A DNA stretch of 64,000 nt from Salinivirgaceae bacterium (GCA_017645945.1 JAGCNL010000016.1:62001-126000), one strand, 5' to 3'. Positions 24,983 through 34,753 are shown, counted from the first letter of the stretch. Program-made: numbers and translations. The notes: generated from the sequence alone by a model not told the origin.

Positions 24983-25460
24983 ACTGTATCATGGTAGTGT
25001 GGATAGAATTGAAAATCCCGATTGTAGCAGAGGACGCGATAATTTGGATTTTGGAAAAGGATTTTATACCACTATTCTTCGGGAACATGCAGAGTAATGG
25101 GCTCGCCAAGTCGCATTTAACCGTCAAGGTGTATCGTTGCTGAACGTGTACGATTATGATAACGGGGCGGCTGTCAGAGAGTACAAGTATTTGAATTTCC
25201 CTTTGTATGATGAGGCTTGGATGGATTTTATTATAGATAGCCGACTGGGTAACAAACCATGGTTGAGTTACGATTTCATTGAGGGAGGAATTGCAAACGA
25301 CAGAGTTATAGATACTATTCGGCTGTATATGTATGGTGTAATGGAAAAACATACAGCATTAAAGCGTTTGTCTGAGCATCAGCCGAATAATCAAATATGT
25401 TTTTTGAATCAGGATTTAGTTAATAAGTATTTGCATTTTGTAGAAAGTGTCAGAATATGA
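24975..25460 (+). pseudogene. DUF3990 family (ADP-ribosyltransferase-like) gene with in-frame stop
   Basis: Starts MIRLYHGSVDRIENPDCSRG, followed shortly by DFGKGFYTT: the LYHGS and G-x-G-x-Y pattern of the ADP-ribosyltransferase-like DUF3990 family. Codon 41 is TAA (25095-25097), between AE and WARQ, where relatives keep reading (often E or Q before WA). The same frame then continues undamaged to 25460, with the family-like LLNVYDYDN and LGNKPWLSYDFIEGG. A single nonsense substitution therefore interrupts an otherwise intact gene. It may be a recent inactivation of a toxin, a sequencing error, or restart at an internal codon (TTG at 25137). Confidence 0.75.
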
Positions 25461-25681
25461 GCAATAAGGAATCAGTCAGACAAATATTGCTGTGGCAGCA
25501 GATTGGTTGTGTGGTTGTCGCGTTGGCTAATAAATTAAGTGTTTCGTACAAGCGAGCTTTGGATATTTTTTATTCAAGCGATACTTGCCGACGGCTTCAC
25601 AACGAGCAAAGCGGACTGTATCTATTCAGCGATTTATATTTGGCTGACGAAGTGATACTTGAGATGCAAAACCAAAAATGA
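25457..25681 (+). CDS. Second DUF3791-like small protein
   Basis: 74 residues; VVALANKLSVSYKRALDIFY, then TCRRLHNEQSGLYLFSDLYL, resembles the other branch of DUF3791-type proteins. Its ATG overlaps the end of the DUF3990 frame by 4 bp, so the three genes form one unit. Likely the cognate partner of the broken DUF3990 gene. Confidence 0.65.
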   Translation: MSNKESVRQILLWQQIGCVVVALANKLSVSYKRALDIFYSSDTCRRLHNEQSGLYLFSDLYLADEVILEMQNQK

Positions 25682-25709
25682 TTGGTGATTTAAATGCGGC
25701 AACAGTACT

Positions 25710-26291
25710 ATGAGCGATTCAAGAGCAATATTATGTATGCTGATTCTGATGAGGTTGAAGACAGAACTTTCACCTTTCGACAGATTGCGGCTGCATAAAT
25801 CGGCCTTGATGCTCAATGTGTTCAGCGGTCGTGATTGTTTCAATCTTGAAGATGAAATGCAAGAATATTACCAGATAGTTGATAACCTTGCAGTTAAAAT
25901 AAAACAGCTTCAAAAGCAAAGCAATACTGATACGGCCGCGACGTTGCAATCTCAACTTGATAACCAAGATTCGCGCATAACCGAAGCATACAAGCGTAGC
26001 ATACCATACGTGATTCAGAGCGCAGGTTTTGTCAACTCAATATCCGACAGCAGTGAACTTGTATTAATATCAGCGATAATTGGTTGTGTTCATCAAAGCA
26101 ATAGCGCGAATATCAACGATTTAGAGACACAATTAAAAAGCAACAATTCAACCCCCGAACCTTTCGACCGAAAAAGTATTCTATCGGCAGCTATCAATCT
26201 TGAGAAATCGGGAGTTTTAACCAAAACTGATGCGGGATATTGTTTGTCGGGGAGCTTGAAGGAAGTGTCGGGGTATGTGAGGTTGATATGA
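25710..26291 (+). CDS. Hypothetical protein
   Basis: 193 residues, with no signal peptide. The N-terminal third is helical and basic (LILMRLKTELSPFDRLRLHK), the middle is a Gln/Asn-rich coiled-coil-like stretch (about 65-95), and the C-terminal part (about 155-190) reads like a small winged-helix end. It lies between the DUF3791 gene and the initiating sugar transferase. I do not recognise a family; a regulator or another island-encoded partner is possible. Confidence 0.5.
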   Translation: MSDSRAILCMLILMRLKTELSPFDRLRLHKSALMLNVFSGRDCFNLEDEMQEYYQIVDNLAVKIKQLQKQSNTDTAATLQSQLDNQDSRITEAYKRSIPYVIQSAGFVNSISDSSELVLISAIIGCVHQSNSANINDLETQLKSNNSTPEPFDRKSILSAAINLEKSGVLTKTDAGYCLSGSLKEVSGYVRLI

Positions 26292-26304
26292 AAGAGATAA
26301 TTAT

Positions 26305-26937
26305 ATGTATAAAAATTTTTTAAAACGATTAATAGATTTTACCCTTTCATTGTTGGCTGTTATTTTTTTGTCGCCATTATTATTGCTATTGATGATTGTT
26401 GGTTTTATGGCGATGTCTGGTAATCCTTTTTTTGCTCAGCAACGTCCTGGCAAGAATGAAAAGATTTTCAAGCTTATCAAGTTTCGTACAATGAACAATA
26501 AGAAAGATAAAGAAGGAAATCTTTTGCCTGACGAAGTGCGACTCACCAAATATGGAGAATTCCTAAGGAGTACGAGTCTTGACGAGTTGCCGGAATTATT
26601 TAATATTTTAAAAGGAGATATGTCTATTGTTGGTCCAAGACCACTGTTAGTAAAATATTTGTCATATTATACTGAGGAAGAAAAACATAGACACGATGCA
26701 GTGCCAGGATTAACAGGTTTGGCTCAAGTAAGTGGAAGAAACGCCCTTAGTTGGGAAGATAAGTTCGCTTTGGATTTAAAATACGTTTCCAAAATCACCT
26801 TTGGGGGAGATATAAAAATTATATTACAAACTGTAGGTAAGGTGTTTAAACGGGAGGGTATCAGTTCCGAAACTTGTGCCACAATGGAAGATTTTACAGA
26901 TTACTGTGCAAGTGTTGGCAGAAAAGCATTAAGATAG
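26305..26937 (+). CDS. Undecaprenyl-phosphate sugar phosphotransferase (initiating transferase)
   Basis: 210 residues of the small (PglC-like) polyprenol phosphate phosphoglycosyltransferase family. A single N-terminal re-entrant hydrophobic segment (about 8-35) is followed by FFAQQRPGKNEKIFKLIKFR, then DELPELFNILKGDMSIVGPR, with the catalytic Asp-Glu of the family, and PGLTGLAQVSGRNALSWEDK. It moves a sugar-1-phosphate from a UDP-sugar onto undecaprenyl phosphate at the inner membrane and so begins each repeat unit. Confidence 0.94.
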   Translation: MYKNFLKRLIDFTLSLLAVIFLSPLLLLLMIVGFMAMSGNPFFAQQRPGKNEKIFKLIKFRTMNNKKDKEGNLLPDEVRLTKYGEFLRSTSLDELPELFNILKGDMSIVGPRPLLVKYLSYYTEEEKHRHDAVPGLTGLAQVSGRNALSWEDKFALDLKYVSKITFGGDIKIILQTVGKVFKREGISSETCATMEDFTDYCASVGRKALR

Positions 26938-26943
26938 ATTTGT

Positions 26944-28191
26944 ATGAATCAGCCACTTATCAGCATAATAGTTCCAATTTATATGATTGACAAATATCTC
27001 GGTATTTGCATCGAGAGTATTATTAATCAAACATATAAGAACATAGAAATAATTCTTGTTGATGATGGCAGTAAAGACCGGTGCCCCGAAATTTGCGACC
27101 TTTACGCTAAGAAAGATTCTAGAATAAAGGTAATTCATAAGCCCAACGGTGGTTTGGTAAGTGCTCGCAAGGCTGGGCTTAGAGAAAGCAACGGAGAATA
27201 CATAAGTTACGTTGATGGTGACGATTGGATAGGTACGGGTTTCATAGAAAATCTGTGTACTGTTGCTGTCACCAGTGGCGCAGATATGGTTTGTGCAGGA
27301 CAAACAAGAGATTTGTTCTCAAAATCTGCACATTTCAACAATGCAATACCAACTGGTATTTATCAGGGTGAAAAATTGACTGAACTTTGGAAATCAATGA
27401 TTTCATATGGTGATTATTATCGGCCAGGTATAAGCACATACGTTTGGAATAAACTGTTTAAGCGCGATATATTGCTATCTCCTCAATCAACTGTTGACAA
27501 TAGAATATCGATAGGAGAAGATGGCGCAGTTACTTATCCGGCACTTTTGAAGTGTAAATGTGTGGCAGTTGTTGACAATGTGGCATACCACTACCGCCAA
27601 CGCGAGGACAGTATGCTGAAGCAGAGTACGAGTTATGCCGATGAGGCACAAAAACTTAAGTATTTGTACGATTATATGATGCAATGGAGCAAAACCACTC
27701 CCATAGAACTTGAAACTGGAAAGCAAATTACAGATTATGTATTGTCGATAGCCATTATGCGTTCTGGTGGAAGATTGCCTCAAGACAGTTTCTCTACATT
27801 CGATAATAAATACTTCAATAAGAACATTGTTGTATATAGCGCAGGAACATTCGGACAGCAATTAATTAACAGGTTTAAGGAGACCAAGCACTGTAATGTC
27901 GTGGCTTGGCTCGATGACGATTATTGGGAATACAGAAGATGTTGTTTGGATGTTGACCCAGTTGAATCAATTGCACACTTAGAATATGATTATGTTCTAA
28001 TTGCAACGGTTGACTCTATTGTTGCGAAAAATGTGACAAAACGGTTGTTAGATTATGGCGTAAGTGGACAAAAAATATTGACGGTTTCTGTTCCGGACAA
28101 TAAAACAGAACTTTTATCTCAATTCCTTGATGTGGAATCTATAAGAATTGAGGAAGCCAAGAACAAACAAAAATCCATATCACATGCTTGA
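26944..28191 (+). CDS. Glycosyltransferase family 2 with a C-terminal Rossmann-like extension
   Basis: 415 residues. The GT-A domain (about 1-230) starts ISIIVPIYMIDKYLGICIES and has the donor-site VDGDDW. From about residue 295 a separate domain begins (NIVVYSAGTFGQQLINRF, continuing with WLDDDYWE). It is reminiscent of the nucleotide/CoA-binding Rossmann half in PglD-like proteins. It probably adds a sugar to the lipid-linked unit; the extension's role is unknown. The 3' end overlaps the next gene by 8 bp. Confidence 0.88.
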   Translation: MNQPLISIIVPIYMIDKYLGICIESIINQTYKNIEIILVDDGSKDRCPEICDLYAKKDSRIKVIHKPNGGLVSARKAGLRESNGEYISYVDGDDWIGTGFIENLCTVAVTSGADMVCAGQTRDLFSKSAHFNNAIPTGIYQGEKLTELWKSMISYGDYYRPGISTYVWNKLFKRDILLSPQSTVDNRISIGEDGAVTYPALLKCKCVAVVDNVAYHYRQREDSMLKQSTSYADEAQKLKYLYDYMMQWSKTTPIELETGKQITDYVLSIAIMRSGGRLPQDSFSTFDNKYFNKNIVVYSAGTFGQQLINRFKETKHCNVVAWLDDDYWEYRRCCLDVDPVESIAHLEYDYVLIATVDSIVAKNVTKRLLDYGVSGQKILTVSVPDNKTELLSQFLDVESIRIEEAKNKQKSISHA

Positions 28192-28948
28192 TTTTGCAAA
28201 AAAAGTTTTAACTGCCAAGTTAGGCCAAACACACATATTTGCTACGGGTCAGGCTGGCTATATCATTAAATCTGCTTCCGGGCAGCTTTTGGCAATCGAT
28301 TTGTACCTATCGGAGTGCGTTGAGCGATTGGAGGGCCATAAAGGCTTTAAACGCCTATTGCCACAAATACTTAACCCGTCCGACATTGATTTTGATGTGG
28401 TAGTCTGCACCCATCCGCATCTTGACCATTTCGATGTGGATTCTGTTCCGGCAATGCTTGCAAATGGCCAAACGAAGTTGCTGTGTTCTGTTGATTGCCA
28501 GAAACTTATAAAGAATTTGATGTTGGATTATTACGATAGCCAAATATCTTATGTGTCGCCGGGTAATAAATTGACTATCGGGGATTTTGATATTTCGTTT
28601 GTTAACTGCGACCACGGAAAAGGCGCCCCAGATGCTGTTGGAGTGGTAATAAAAGTTGACGGAAAAACAATATACGAAGCAGGCGACACTTGTTTGCGTC
28701 TTGATAGGGTTGGAGAGATTCCAACGCCGCTGGATGTATTGATAGCGCCAATCAACGGAGTGTGCGGCAATTTGAGCGAAAGCGAATGTGCAGCATTGGC
28801 CGAGTCGTTGAAGGCGGAAATCACAATCCCGTGCCATTATGGTATGTTTGCATCGCATCACGGTGATGTTGGACGCTTTTATGAGATTATGAAAGAGAAA
28901 GAGATTCCTTGCCTGTTGATGCAGCAAGGTGAACAATTTACGTTGTAA
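28184..28948 (+). CDS. Metallo-beta-lactamase-fold hydrolase (UlaG-like)
   Basis: 254 residues from the ATG at 28184 (MLDFAKKVL), overlapping the previous gene by 8 bp; a longer start at 28148 is less likely. Metal-site motif THPHLDHFD (HxHxDH) about residue 72, plus YEAGDT and ITIPCHYGMF for the remaining ligands. UlaG-family enzymes act as lactonases or phosphodiesterases on small phosphorylated substrates. Here it sits before an ATP-grasp ligase and an SDR; the three may tailor one unusual substituent. Substrate unknown. Confidence 0.87.
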   Translation: MLDFAKKVLTAKLGQTHIFATGQAGYIIKSASGQLLAIDLYLSECVERLEGHKGFKRLLPQILNPSDIDFDVVVCTHPHLDHFDVDSVPAMLANGQTKLLCSVDCQKLIKNLMLDYYDSQISYVSPGNKLTIGDFDISFVNCDHGKGAPDAVGVVIKVDGKTIYEAGDTCLRLDRVGEIPTPLDVLIAPINGVCGNLSESECAALAESLKAEITIPCHYGMFASHHGDVGRFYEIMKEKEIPCLLMQQGEQFTL

Positions 28949-28975
28949 ACACATTAACTTATTAACACATATAAA

Positions 28976-30268
28976 ATGAGCAAAGAATTTGAAGGTAAGA
29001 AGTTGTTGATTTTGGGTGGCAATCCCGAAACGACACCACTTGTAGAGATAGCCAACAATATGGGTATCAAAACAATAGTTTCTTCTGGCAGACATACAGA
29101 TGCTGCGAAAAAAGTGGCGTGGAAATCGTACGATGTTGATGGTATGGACGTGCCTGGACTTATTGCGTTGGCTCGTGAAGAAAAAGTTGACGGTGTATTG
29201 GTTGGTGTTGCTGACATTCTAGTGCCATCGTATTGCAAAGTATGTGAAGCACTTAATCTGCCTTGCTATGCCACTCAACAAATTGTTGATGTGTTTGCTT
29301 TCAAAGATGTGTTTAAATCCACTTGCGAAAGGTATGGGGTTCACGGTATACCAGAGTTCTATCTTGATGCCGATATGAAACGCGAGGACCTCGACAAAAT
29401 AGTATATCCGGTTATGGTTAAGCCCGTTGACAACGGCGGCGGTGTAGGTATGACTGTTGCATACAACGAGGAAGAATTGAAAGCTGGAGTCAAACTTGCA
29501 TTGGAGAACAGCCACAAGAAACGCTTCATAGTTGAAAAATATATGCAGTGCGATGATATGGGTATGTATTACACCTTTAAAGACGGATATTGCTCTGCAT
29601 CTTGTATTTACGACAGATACACAACCGACGAACAACCGGGATTGTCTCGCGTTTGTCTTGGAGGAACATACCCGTCGAAACATCTTGACGAGTACTTTGA
29701 ACGTATGCACCCGAATGCAATTCGCCTCTTTAAAGAAATAGGCATTGAAAACGGTGTATTGATGTTGTCCGGTTTTTATGAGAATGGCGAGTTTTATGTC
29801 TATGATACTGGTTTCCGTTTACAAGGTGAGGCGCCACATCTTTTGATGAAAGCCATCCACGGATTCGACCAAAGAGAGATGCTTATACGATTTGCACTCA
29901 CAGGCTCAGAAGGTGATGTTAATCTTGAGACAGATGATGATACCCGTCTGCGAGGCAAGTGGGCGGCAACCTTGTGGTTCTTGCTCAAAAAAGGTAAAAT
30001 AGCCAAAATAACAGGATTGGAAGACATTGATAAAGATGCTCGTGTGGTAGCCAACATTCAACGCTTGCACGAAGGCGACACAGTCTTGCCAGAATGGATT
30101 GGAAATGAAAAACAAGTACTTACACGTATGTATATTGTTTGCAATAGTAAAATGGAATTGGCTGATACATTGAAATTCTATATGAATACAGTGAAAGTTG
30201 TTGACGAAAATGGCAACAATCTATTGCTTAAAGGGTTCGATGTTAATAAAGCCTTGGAACTTAAATAA
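28976..30268 (+). CDS. ATP-grasp domain ligase
   Basis: 430 residues. The N-terminal pre-ATP-grasp domain has KLLILGGNPETTPLVEIANN. The ATP-grasp core (about 110-300) has the lid PVMVKPVDNGGGVGM and the metal-site stretch YDTGFRLQGEAPHLL. Members join a carboxylate to an amine or thiol by acyl-phosphate formation. In polysaccharide loci such ligases attach amino acids or lactate to sugars, but the family-specific residues do not let me choose the substrate. It forms a run with the MBL-fold gene before and the SDR after. Confidence 0.85.
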   Translation: MSKEFEGKKLLILGGNPETTPLVEIANNMGIKTIVSSGRHTDAAKKVAWKSYDVDGMDVPGLIALAREEKVDGVLVGVADILVPSYCKVCEALNLPCYATQQIVDVFAFKDVFKSTCERYGVHGIPEFYLDADMKREDLDKIVYPVMVKPVDNGGGVGMTVAYNEEELKAGVKLALENSHKKRFIVEKYMQCDDMGMYYTFKDGYCSASCIYDRYTTDEQPGLSRVCLGGTYPSKHLDEYFERMHPNAIRLFKEIGIENGVLMLSGFYENGEFYVYDTGFRLQGEAPHLLMKAIHGFDQREMLIRFALTGSEGDVNLETDDDTRLRGKWAATLWFLLKKGKIAKITGLEDIDKDARVVANIQRLHEGDTVLPEWIGNEKQVLTRMYIVCNSKMELADTLKFYMNTVKVVDENGNNLLLKGFDVNKALELK

Positions 30269-30285
30269 CCACATCTTATACGCGT

Positions 30286-31056
30286 ATGGAACTTGAACGA
30301 TTAAAAGATAAGGTCATAGTCATATCAGGTGGCACCAAAGGTGTGGGCAGGGCATTTGCTGAAGTTGCCGGTCGCGAAGGCGCCAAAGTTGTTATTGGCG
30401 GACGCGACGAGAAAGCCGGAAAAGAAGCCGTGCGAAACATTAAAACTTTTGGCTCTGACGGAATATTTGTCCATTGTGACCTTTTGAAAGTTGAGGACTG
30501 CAAACATTTGTTTGATGTTGCATATGAAAAGTTCGGCAAAATCGATGGTTTTTTCAACTATGCTGGTGTAACACCAGTTAGTCCATTGGATACTTGCGAT
30601 GAAGAAACTTTTGATTGGGTTATGGATGTGAACTTTAAAGCTTGTTTTTTCTGCTGCCAGCAGGCAGTAAAGTATATGCGAATGAACGGTGGCGGTAGCA
30701 TTGTCCTCACGGGCTCAGCGCACGCTTGGGGAGGCCAGAAAGACAGAGCCGCATACGCTTGCAGTAAAGGTGTGTTGCGAATACTGATGGAACATATAGC
30801 TCATCAATACGCCACAGAACAAATCCGATGCAATTATCTCACATTAGGATGGACACCAACTGAAGGCGAAGTTGCGCTACGTAATAGCCAAGGCGAAAGT
30901 GAGGCTGAACTTCGCAAACGTGCAGCCGACATACTTCCAATGGGGCGTATGTGCGAACGCAACGATTATATGGAAGGTTTGATCTATTTGATGTCTGATG
31001 CATCAGCAATGATGACAGGAAGCACATTTAGGTTGACGGCAGGGGAATATATCTAG
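30286..31056 (+). CDS. Short-chain dehydrogenase/reductase
   Basis: 256 residues of a classical SDR. The nucleotide loop is [20 protein letters not shown] (about 11-30). NYAGVTP stands in for the NAG motif, the catalytic Ser is in [11 protein letters not shown], and the Tyr/Lys pair is in AAYACSKG. It would oxidise or reduce a sugar or side-chain carbonyl with NAD(P). Six bases separate it from the acyltransferase gene. Confidence 0.9.
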   Translation: MELERLKDKVIVISGGTKGVGRAFAEVAGREGAKVVIGGRDEKAGKEAVRNIKTFGSDGIFVHCDLLKVEDCKHLFDVAYEKFGKIDGFFNYAGVTPVSPLDTCDEETFDWVMDVNFKACFFCCQQAVKYMRMNGGGSIVLTGSAHAWGGQKDRAAYACSKGVLRILMEHIAHQYATEQIRCNYLTLGWTPTEGEVALRNSQGESEAELRKRAADILPMGRMCERNDYMEGLIYLMSDASAMMTGSTFRLTAGEYI

Positions 31057-31061
31057 ATTCT

Positions 31062-31646
31062 ATGAATTGGCGAAGACTTTTTCAGATAGCAGTCCTAAAC
31101 CTACAAGGTTCAGGTACACAAAAGGCTGAATGGCTACGGAAAAAACATATTTTTGGTTTTATGGGGGAAGGTGGAACATATTCTTTAAGAACGATACCAT
31201 TGTATCCTAATTTGATACGCATACACGACAATGTAAGATTGGCAGCTGGTGTTTCGTTTGTAACACATGATATATCAGACAATGTTGTAAACGCATATTT
31301 AAAACAATTAGGTAGAAAAGATATTGTTCACGAGAAAATTGGTTGCATAGAAATCGGCTCAAATGTGTTTGTCGGAACTGGCACAACGATACTTTATAAC
31401 GTGAAAATAGGTAATAATTGTATTATAGGTGCAGGAAGCCTTGTTACAAGAGATATTCCATCAAATTCAGTGGCTGTGGGTAGACCTTGTAAAGTAATAG
31501 GATCGTTTTCAGATTACGTAGAGAAAATGATAAAAGAAGACATTTTTAATGATGGTAGGTTACCAATACCCATGAGAGGTATTAGAGTTCCTGAAAAAAC
31601 GGCCAATGAGATTTGGCACATATTCGATAGGAATCATTGTTTTTAA
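31062..31646 (+). CDS. Left-handed beta-helix acyltransferase
   Basis: 194 residues. Hexapeptide repeats ([24 protein letters not shown], read as six-residue turns) precede the typical end [19 protein letters not shown], the layout of WbbJ/MaaT-like O- or N-acetyltransferases. It begins [13 protein letters not shown] without a signal peptide. Visibly AT-richer than the preceding genes, which suggests a different origin for the segment from here to the EpsG-like gene. Confidence 0.87.
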   Translation: MNWRRLFQIAVLNLQGSGTQKAEWLRKKHIFGFMGEGGTYSLRTIPLYPNLIRIHDNVRLAAGVSFVTHDISDNVVNAYLKQLGRKDIVHEKIGCIEIGSNVFVGTGTTILYNVKIGNNCIIGAGSLVTRDIPSNSVAVGRPCKVIGSFSDYVEKMIKEDIFNDGRLPIPMRGIRVPEKTANEIWHIFDRNHCF

Positions 31647-31658
31647 ACAAGGAAATGT

Positions 31659-32570
31659 ATGAGTATAAAATATGATTTAGAGTTTATTAAACCAGAGGTG
31701 CGTTCTGGATGGGATGTCTCATCAGAAATGAAAAAGGTGTGGACCGTCCAATTAGACTTAATACAAGTATTTGATAAAATCTGCAAACTTAATAAGTTGC
31801 GTTGGTATCCCATGTGGGGTACTTTACTGGGAATTATACGACATAAAGGTTATATTCCGTGGGATGATGATGTCGATATAGTAATGCCACGTACCGATTA
31901 TGATAAGTTCGTTTCATTATGTAACAATTATATCTCTAAACCATATTATTTACAGACAACTCTTACAGATTCCGAATGTTTTTACATGTGGGTAAGTCTT
32001 CGAAATTCTGATACCACAGGCAATAGGCAAACATGCTTAAGTAAAAAACAAAACAATGGCATAGGTATTGATATAATGCCATTAGATGGTTGTCAAGATA
32101 CACCATGGAAGTATAAAATTTCGCGGTTTCCTGTTCGTATTATCACAGTTTTAGCAAATACTTATGTTAATGATTTTAATAAAGGTTTTGTGGCAAGATG
32201 TATAAGACGAGTTTTGCGTAATATTGGCTTTAATTATAAAAAAGCGTATGAAATAGCTGAAAAATGGAATAAAAAATATAAAATTGATGATTATCCTAAA
32301 ATGGCTTTTCGAGCACATGCAGATCCGCTTACTAAGATTATTAAACGAGATATGTGGAATAAGAGCGATTTTGAATCGACAATTGATATGCCATTTGAAT
32401 ATATCCAAATGCCAGTACCTAACGGATATGATAATATATTAAAACAAATATATGGTAATTATATGGAGTTTCCACCTTTTGACAAAAGAGCAGCAAAACA
32501 TGATGTTGTTTACGAACCGAATATACCATATAAAGAGTACTGTATAAAACATTATAATGTAAATTATTAA
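31659..32570 (+). CDS. LicD family phosphotransferase
   Basis: 303 residues. Hallmark stretch WYPMWGTLLGIIRHKGYIPW, then DDDVDIVMPR (about 46-75), with the acidic cluster of the LicD nucleotidyltransferase fold. LicD proteins move phosphocholine (or other CDP/CMP-activated phospho-groups) onto surface glycans. There is no choline kinase or uptake gene here. There is a cytidylyltransferase-PEP mutase gene in the same locus, so a phosphonate head group is a candidate substrate; that is inference. AT-rich codon use. Confidence 0.9.
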   Translation: MSIKYDLEFIKPEVRSGWDVSSEMKKVWTVQLDLIQVFDKICKLNKLRWYPMWGTLLGIIRHKGYIPWDDDVDIVMPRTDYDKFVSLCNNYISKPYYLQTTLTDSECFYMWVSLRNSDTTGNRQTCLSKKQNNGIGIDIMPLDGCQDTPWKYKISRFPVRIITVLANTYVNDFNKGFVARCIRRVLRNIGFNYKKAYEIAEKWNKKYKIDDYPKMAFRAHADPLTKIIKRDMWNKSDFESTIDMPFEYIQMPVPNGYDNILKQIYGNYMEFPPFDKRAAKHDVVYEPNIPYKEYCIKHYNVNY

Positions 32571-32573
32571 TCA

Positions 32574-33542
32574 ATGGAACAGCAAATAAGCGTTGTAGTC
32601 CCAATTTATAAAGTAGAACGGTATTTAGATAAATGTATCAATAGTTTACTCAGTCAGACATATCACAATCTTGAAATCGTATTAGTAGATGATGGCTCAC
32701 CAGATAATTGTCCAGTATTGTGTGATAGATATGCCCAGCAATATGAAAACGTTAAAACATATCATAAGCCCAATGGTGGATTAGGAACGGCTCGAAACTA
32801 CGGAGTAGAAAAAGCAAGCGGAAACTTAATCGTCTTTGTTGATTCCGATGATTATGTTGAACCCACTTATGTAGAAGATTTGTGGTGTCTGTTTTCAAAA
32901 TACAATGCTGACATAGCAATAACTAGAATAGTTAGAGAATATGAAGGTAAACAAAGAAAAGTTAGCAAAAAGTATTTTTCGGATTATAAAGCATCAAAAA
33001 AGGATGTAATTTTTACAGCTTATACGGGCGGCAAAATTAGTTGGGGAGCATACGGAAAACTCTTCAAAAAGAAATTATTACAACAATACCCATTCCCTAC
33101 TGGATTGTATGAAGATGCTGCCATAATGTACAAAATTATTAATGAGTGTGATATTTGCGCAATTGGTGATTATCATCATAACTACCACTATGTCACAAGA
33201 AATGGCAGTATTTTGATTCGTTCGTTAGAACAAAAACACTATCACATTTTTGATATTTGTGAAGAGTTTTCTCTGTTTATTTCACAAAACTACCCCGATA
33301 TCAGCATAATCAGCGTATTATTCTATCGACGTGCAGTAACTCAATTGCTCAATTTACAAAAAATGAATAAAGCTGAATTCAAACAAATTTTCTATAGATA
33401 CCGTAGTTTATTTCGTTTGAATTTTTTGAAAGTTTTAAAAGATAGAAGAATTCCTACCAAAACAAAATACTATTTAACCTGTTTATGCACAACACCATGG
33501 CTGTATAAACTTCAATATGGTATTTTAGGAATGTTAAAATAG
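32574..33542 (+). CDS. Glycosyltransferase family 2
   Basis: 322 residues. ISVVVPIYKVERYLDKCINS, VDDGSPDNCPVL and FVDSDDYVEPTY mark a GT-A inverting transferase with its DxD-type motif. It has no membrane segment. It starts 3 bp after licD and is part of the AT-rich stretch. It adds one sugar of the repeat unit; donor and acceptor cannot be told. Confidence 0.92.
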   Translation: MEQQISVVVPIYKVERYLDKCINSLLSQTYHNLEIVLVDDGSPDNCPVLCDRYAQQYENVKTYHKPNGGLGTARNYGVEKASGNLIVFVDSDDYVEPTYVEDLWCLFSKYNADIAITRIVREYEGKQRKVSKKYFSDYKASKKDVIFTAYTGGKISWGAYGKLFKKKLLQQYPFPTGLYEDAAIMYKIINECDICAIGDYHHNYHYVTRNGSILIRSLEQKHYHIFDICEEFSLFISQNYPDISIISVLFYRRAVTQLLNLQKMNKAEFKQIFYRYRSLFRLNFLKVLKDRRIPTKTKYYLTCLCTTPWLYKLQYGILGMLK

Positions 33543-33569
33543 GAATTCCTCATTAATAAATCATTTTTA

Positions 33570-34736
33570 ATGTTAGAATCTGCATTAGTATATGGATCTC
33601 TGACCATAATTATGGTTGCTTGTGGTGTATTTGCAAGCCGTAGACAGTTGGCATACAATAAAGGAATAACTATGTTGGGGCGCAAAGGTAATTTAGGGTT
33701 TGCATATCTTGAAATATGGTTGCCGATATTCTTTTTTACAGTTGTGTTCGGTTGCAGATATGATGTTGGAAGAGATCAATTGGAATATCTTAAGTGGTAT
33801 AATGAAGGTGTTCCCGAAAGTAAAGAATTCCTATGGCGTTACATGACAGATTTTCTTTCTAATGTGGGTGTTCATTATGCTGTGTATTTTTCATTATGGG
33901 CCTTTTTACAAGTTTTTTTGATTTTTTATTCGATAAAGGAATATAGGTTTTTATTTCCTTATGTGGCCTATTATTTAATCGTTGGAAATTATTTTTTGGC
34001 AATGATGAATACAATAAGGTTTTCGTTGGTTGCCTGTATTTTTTTCTTCGCGACAAAATATATTGAGCAAAAACAATTCTTTAAATATTGTTTGTGCATA
34101 GTTCTTGCTATGCTAATACATAAAACTGCGATTGTTTTGTTGATATTTTACCCATTGTTTGTTCGTAAAGATGTTTGGATTAGTATTAAAAGTCAAGCAA
34201 TAATATTAGGAGTATCATTGTTTTTGATGTTTAATAGAGATGCTGCATTTGGTGTTGTCTCAAACATATTTAGTTTTGTTATTGATAGATTTAATTATGG
34301 CGCAGGATATGGATATATATTAAATCCAAAATATGGAGTTTACTTATTTAATCAAGCAGCAGAGTTTGGGAGAAATACAGGGCTCGGTGAATATATATTC
34401 TTGTTTCTTGGTTTAATAATCATGTATTATCAAAGCAGAATGCGGGAAAAATACGATTCCAAATTATTTCAAATTTCATATGTATTATGGTTTATGGCAT
34501 TCTCTCTCGGTTTTGTAGCTGGAAAGTCTTTCGTATTAGGACGTCCATTGTTGTATTTGGCCAATTTTAAAATGCTTATTATAGCATATTTTACTCATTA
34601 TTGTTTCTCATCTAAAAAGTTGAATGATAAAATTATAGGGATTATGTTTGTCTTGATATATATGGCCTTGTTTATCAATATAATATCTATGGGCGAAGTT
34701 AATAAATCGGCGTTTACTTTTTTTTGGCAACATTAA
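33570..34736 (+). CDS. EpsG-like polysaccharide polymerase
   Basis: 388 residues with at least nine predicted membrane segments spread over the whole length. GCRYDVGRDQLEYLKWYNEG (about 51-70) matches the EpsG-family motif with the Arg/Asp pair. EpsG/Wzy-type proteins join repeat units on the periplasmic side. It closes the AT-rich stretch. The locus has a second polymerase/ligase-like gene at 55236, which is unusual for one glycan. Confidence 0.85.
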   Translation: MLESALVYGSLTIIMVACGVFASRRQLAYNKGITMLGRKGNLGFAYLEIWLPIFFFTVVFGCRYDVGRDQLEYLKWYNEGVPESKEFLWRYMTDFLSNVGVHYAVYFSLWAFLQVFLIFYSIKEYRFLFPYVAYYLIVGNYFLAMMNTIRFSLVACIFFFATKYIEQKQFFKYCLCIVLAMLIHKTAIVLLIFYPLFVRKDVWISIKSQAIILGVSLFLMFNRDAAFGVVSNIFSFVIDRFNYGAGYGYILNPKYGVYLFNQAAEFGRNTGLGEYIFLFLGLIIMYYQSRMREKYDSKLFQISYVLWFMAFSLGFVAGKSFVLGRPLLYLANFKMLIIAYFTHYCFSSKKLNDKIIGIMFVLIYMALFINIISMGEVNKSAFTFFWQH

Positions 34737-34753
34737 ATTATAAAACGTTCTGA

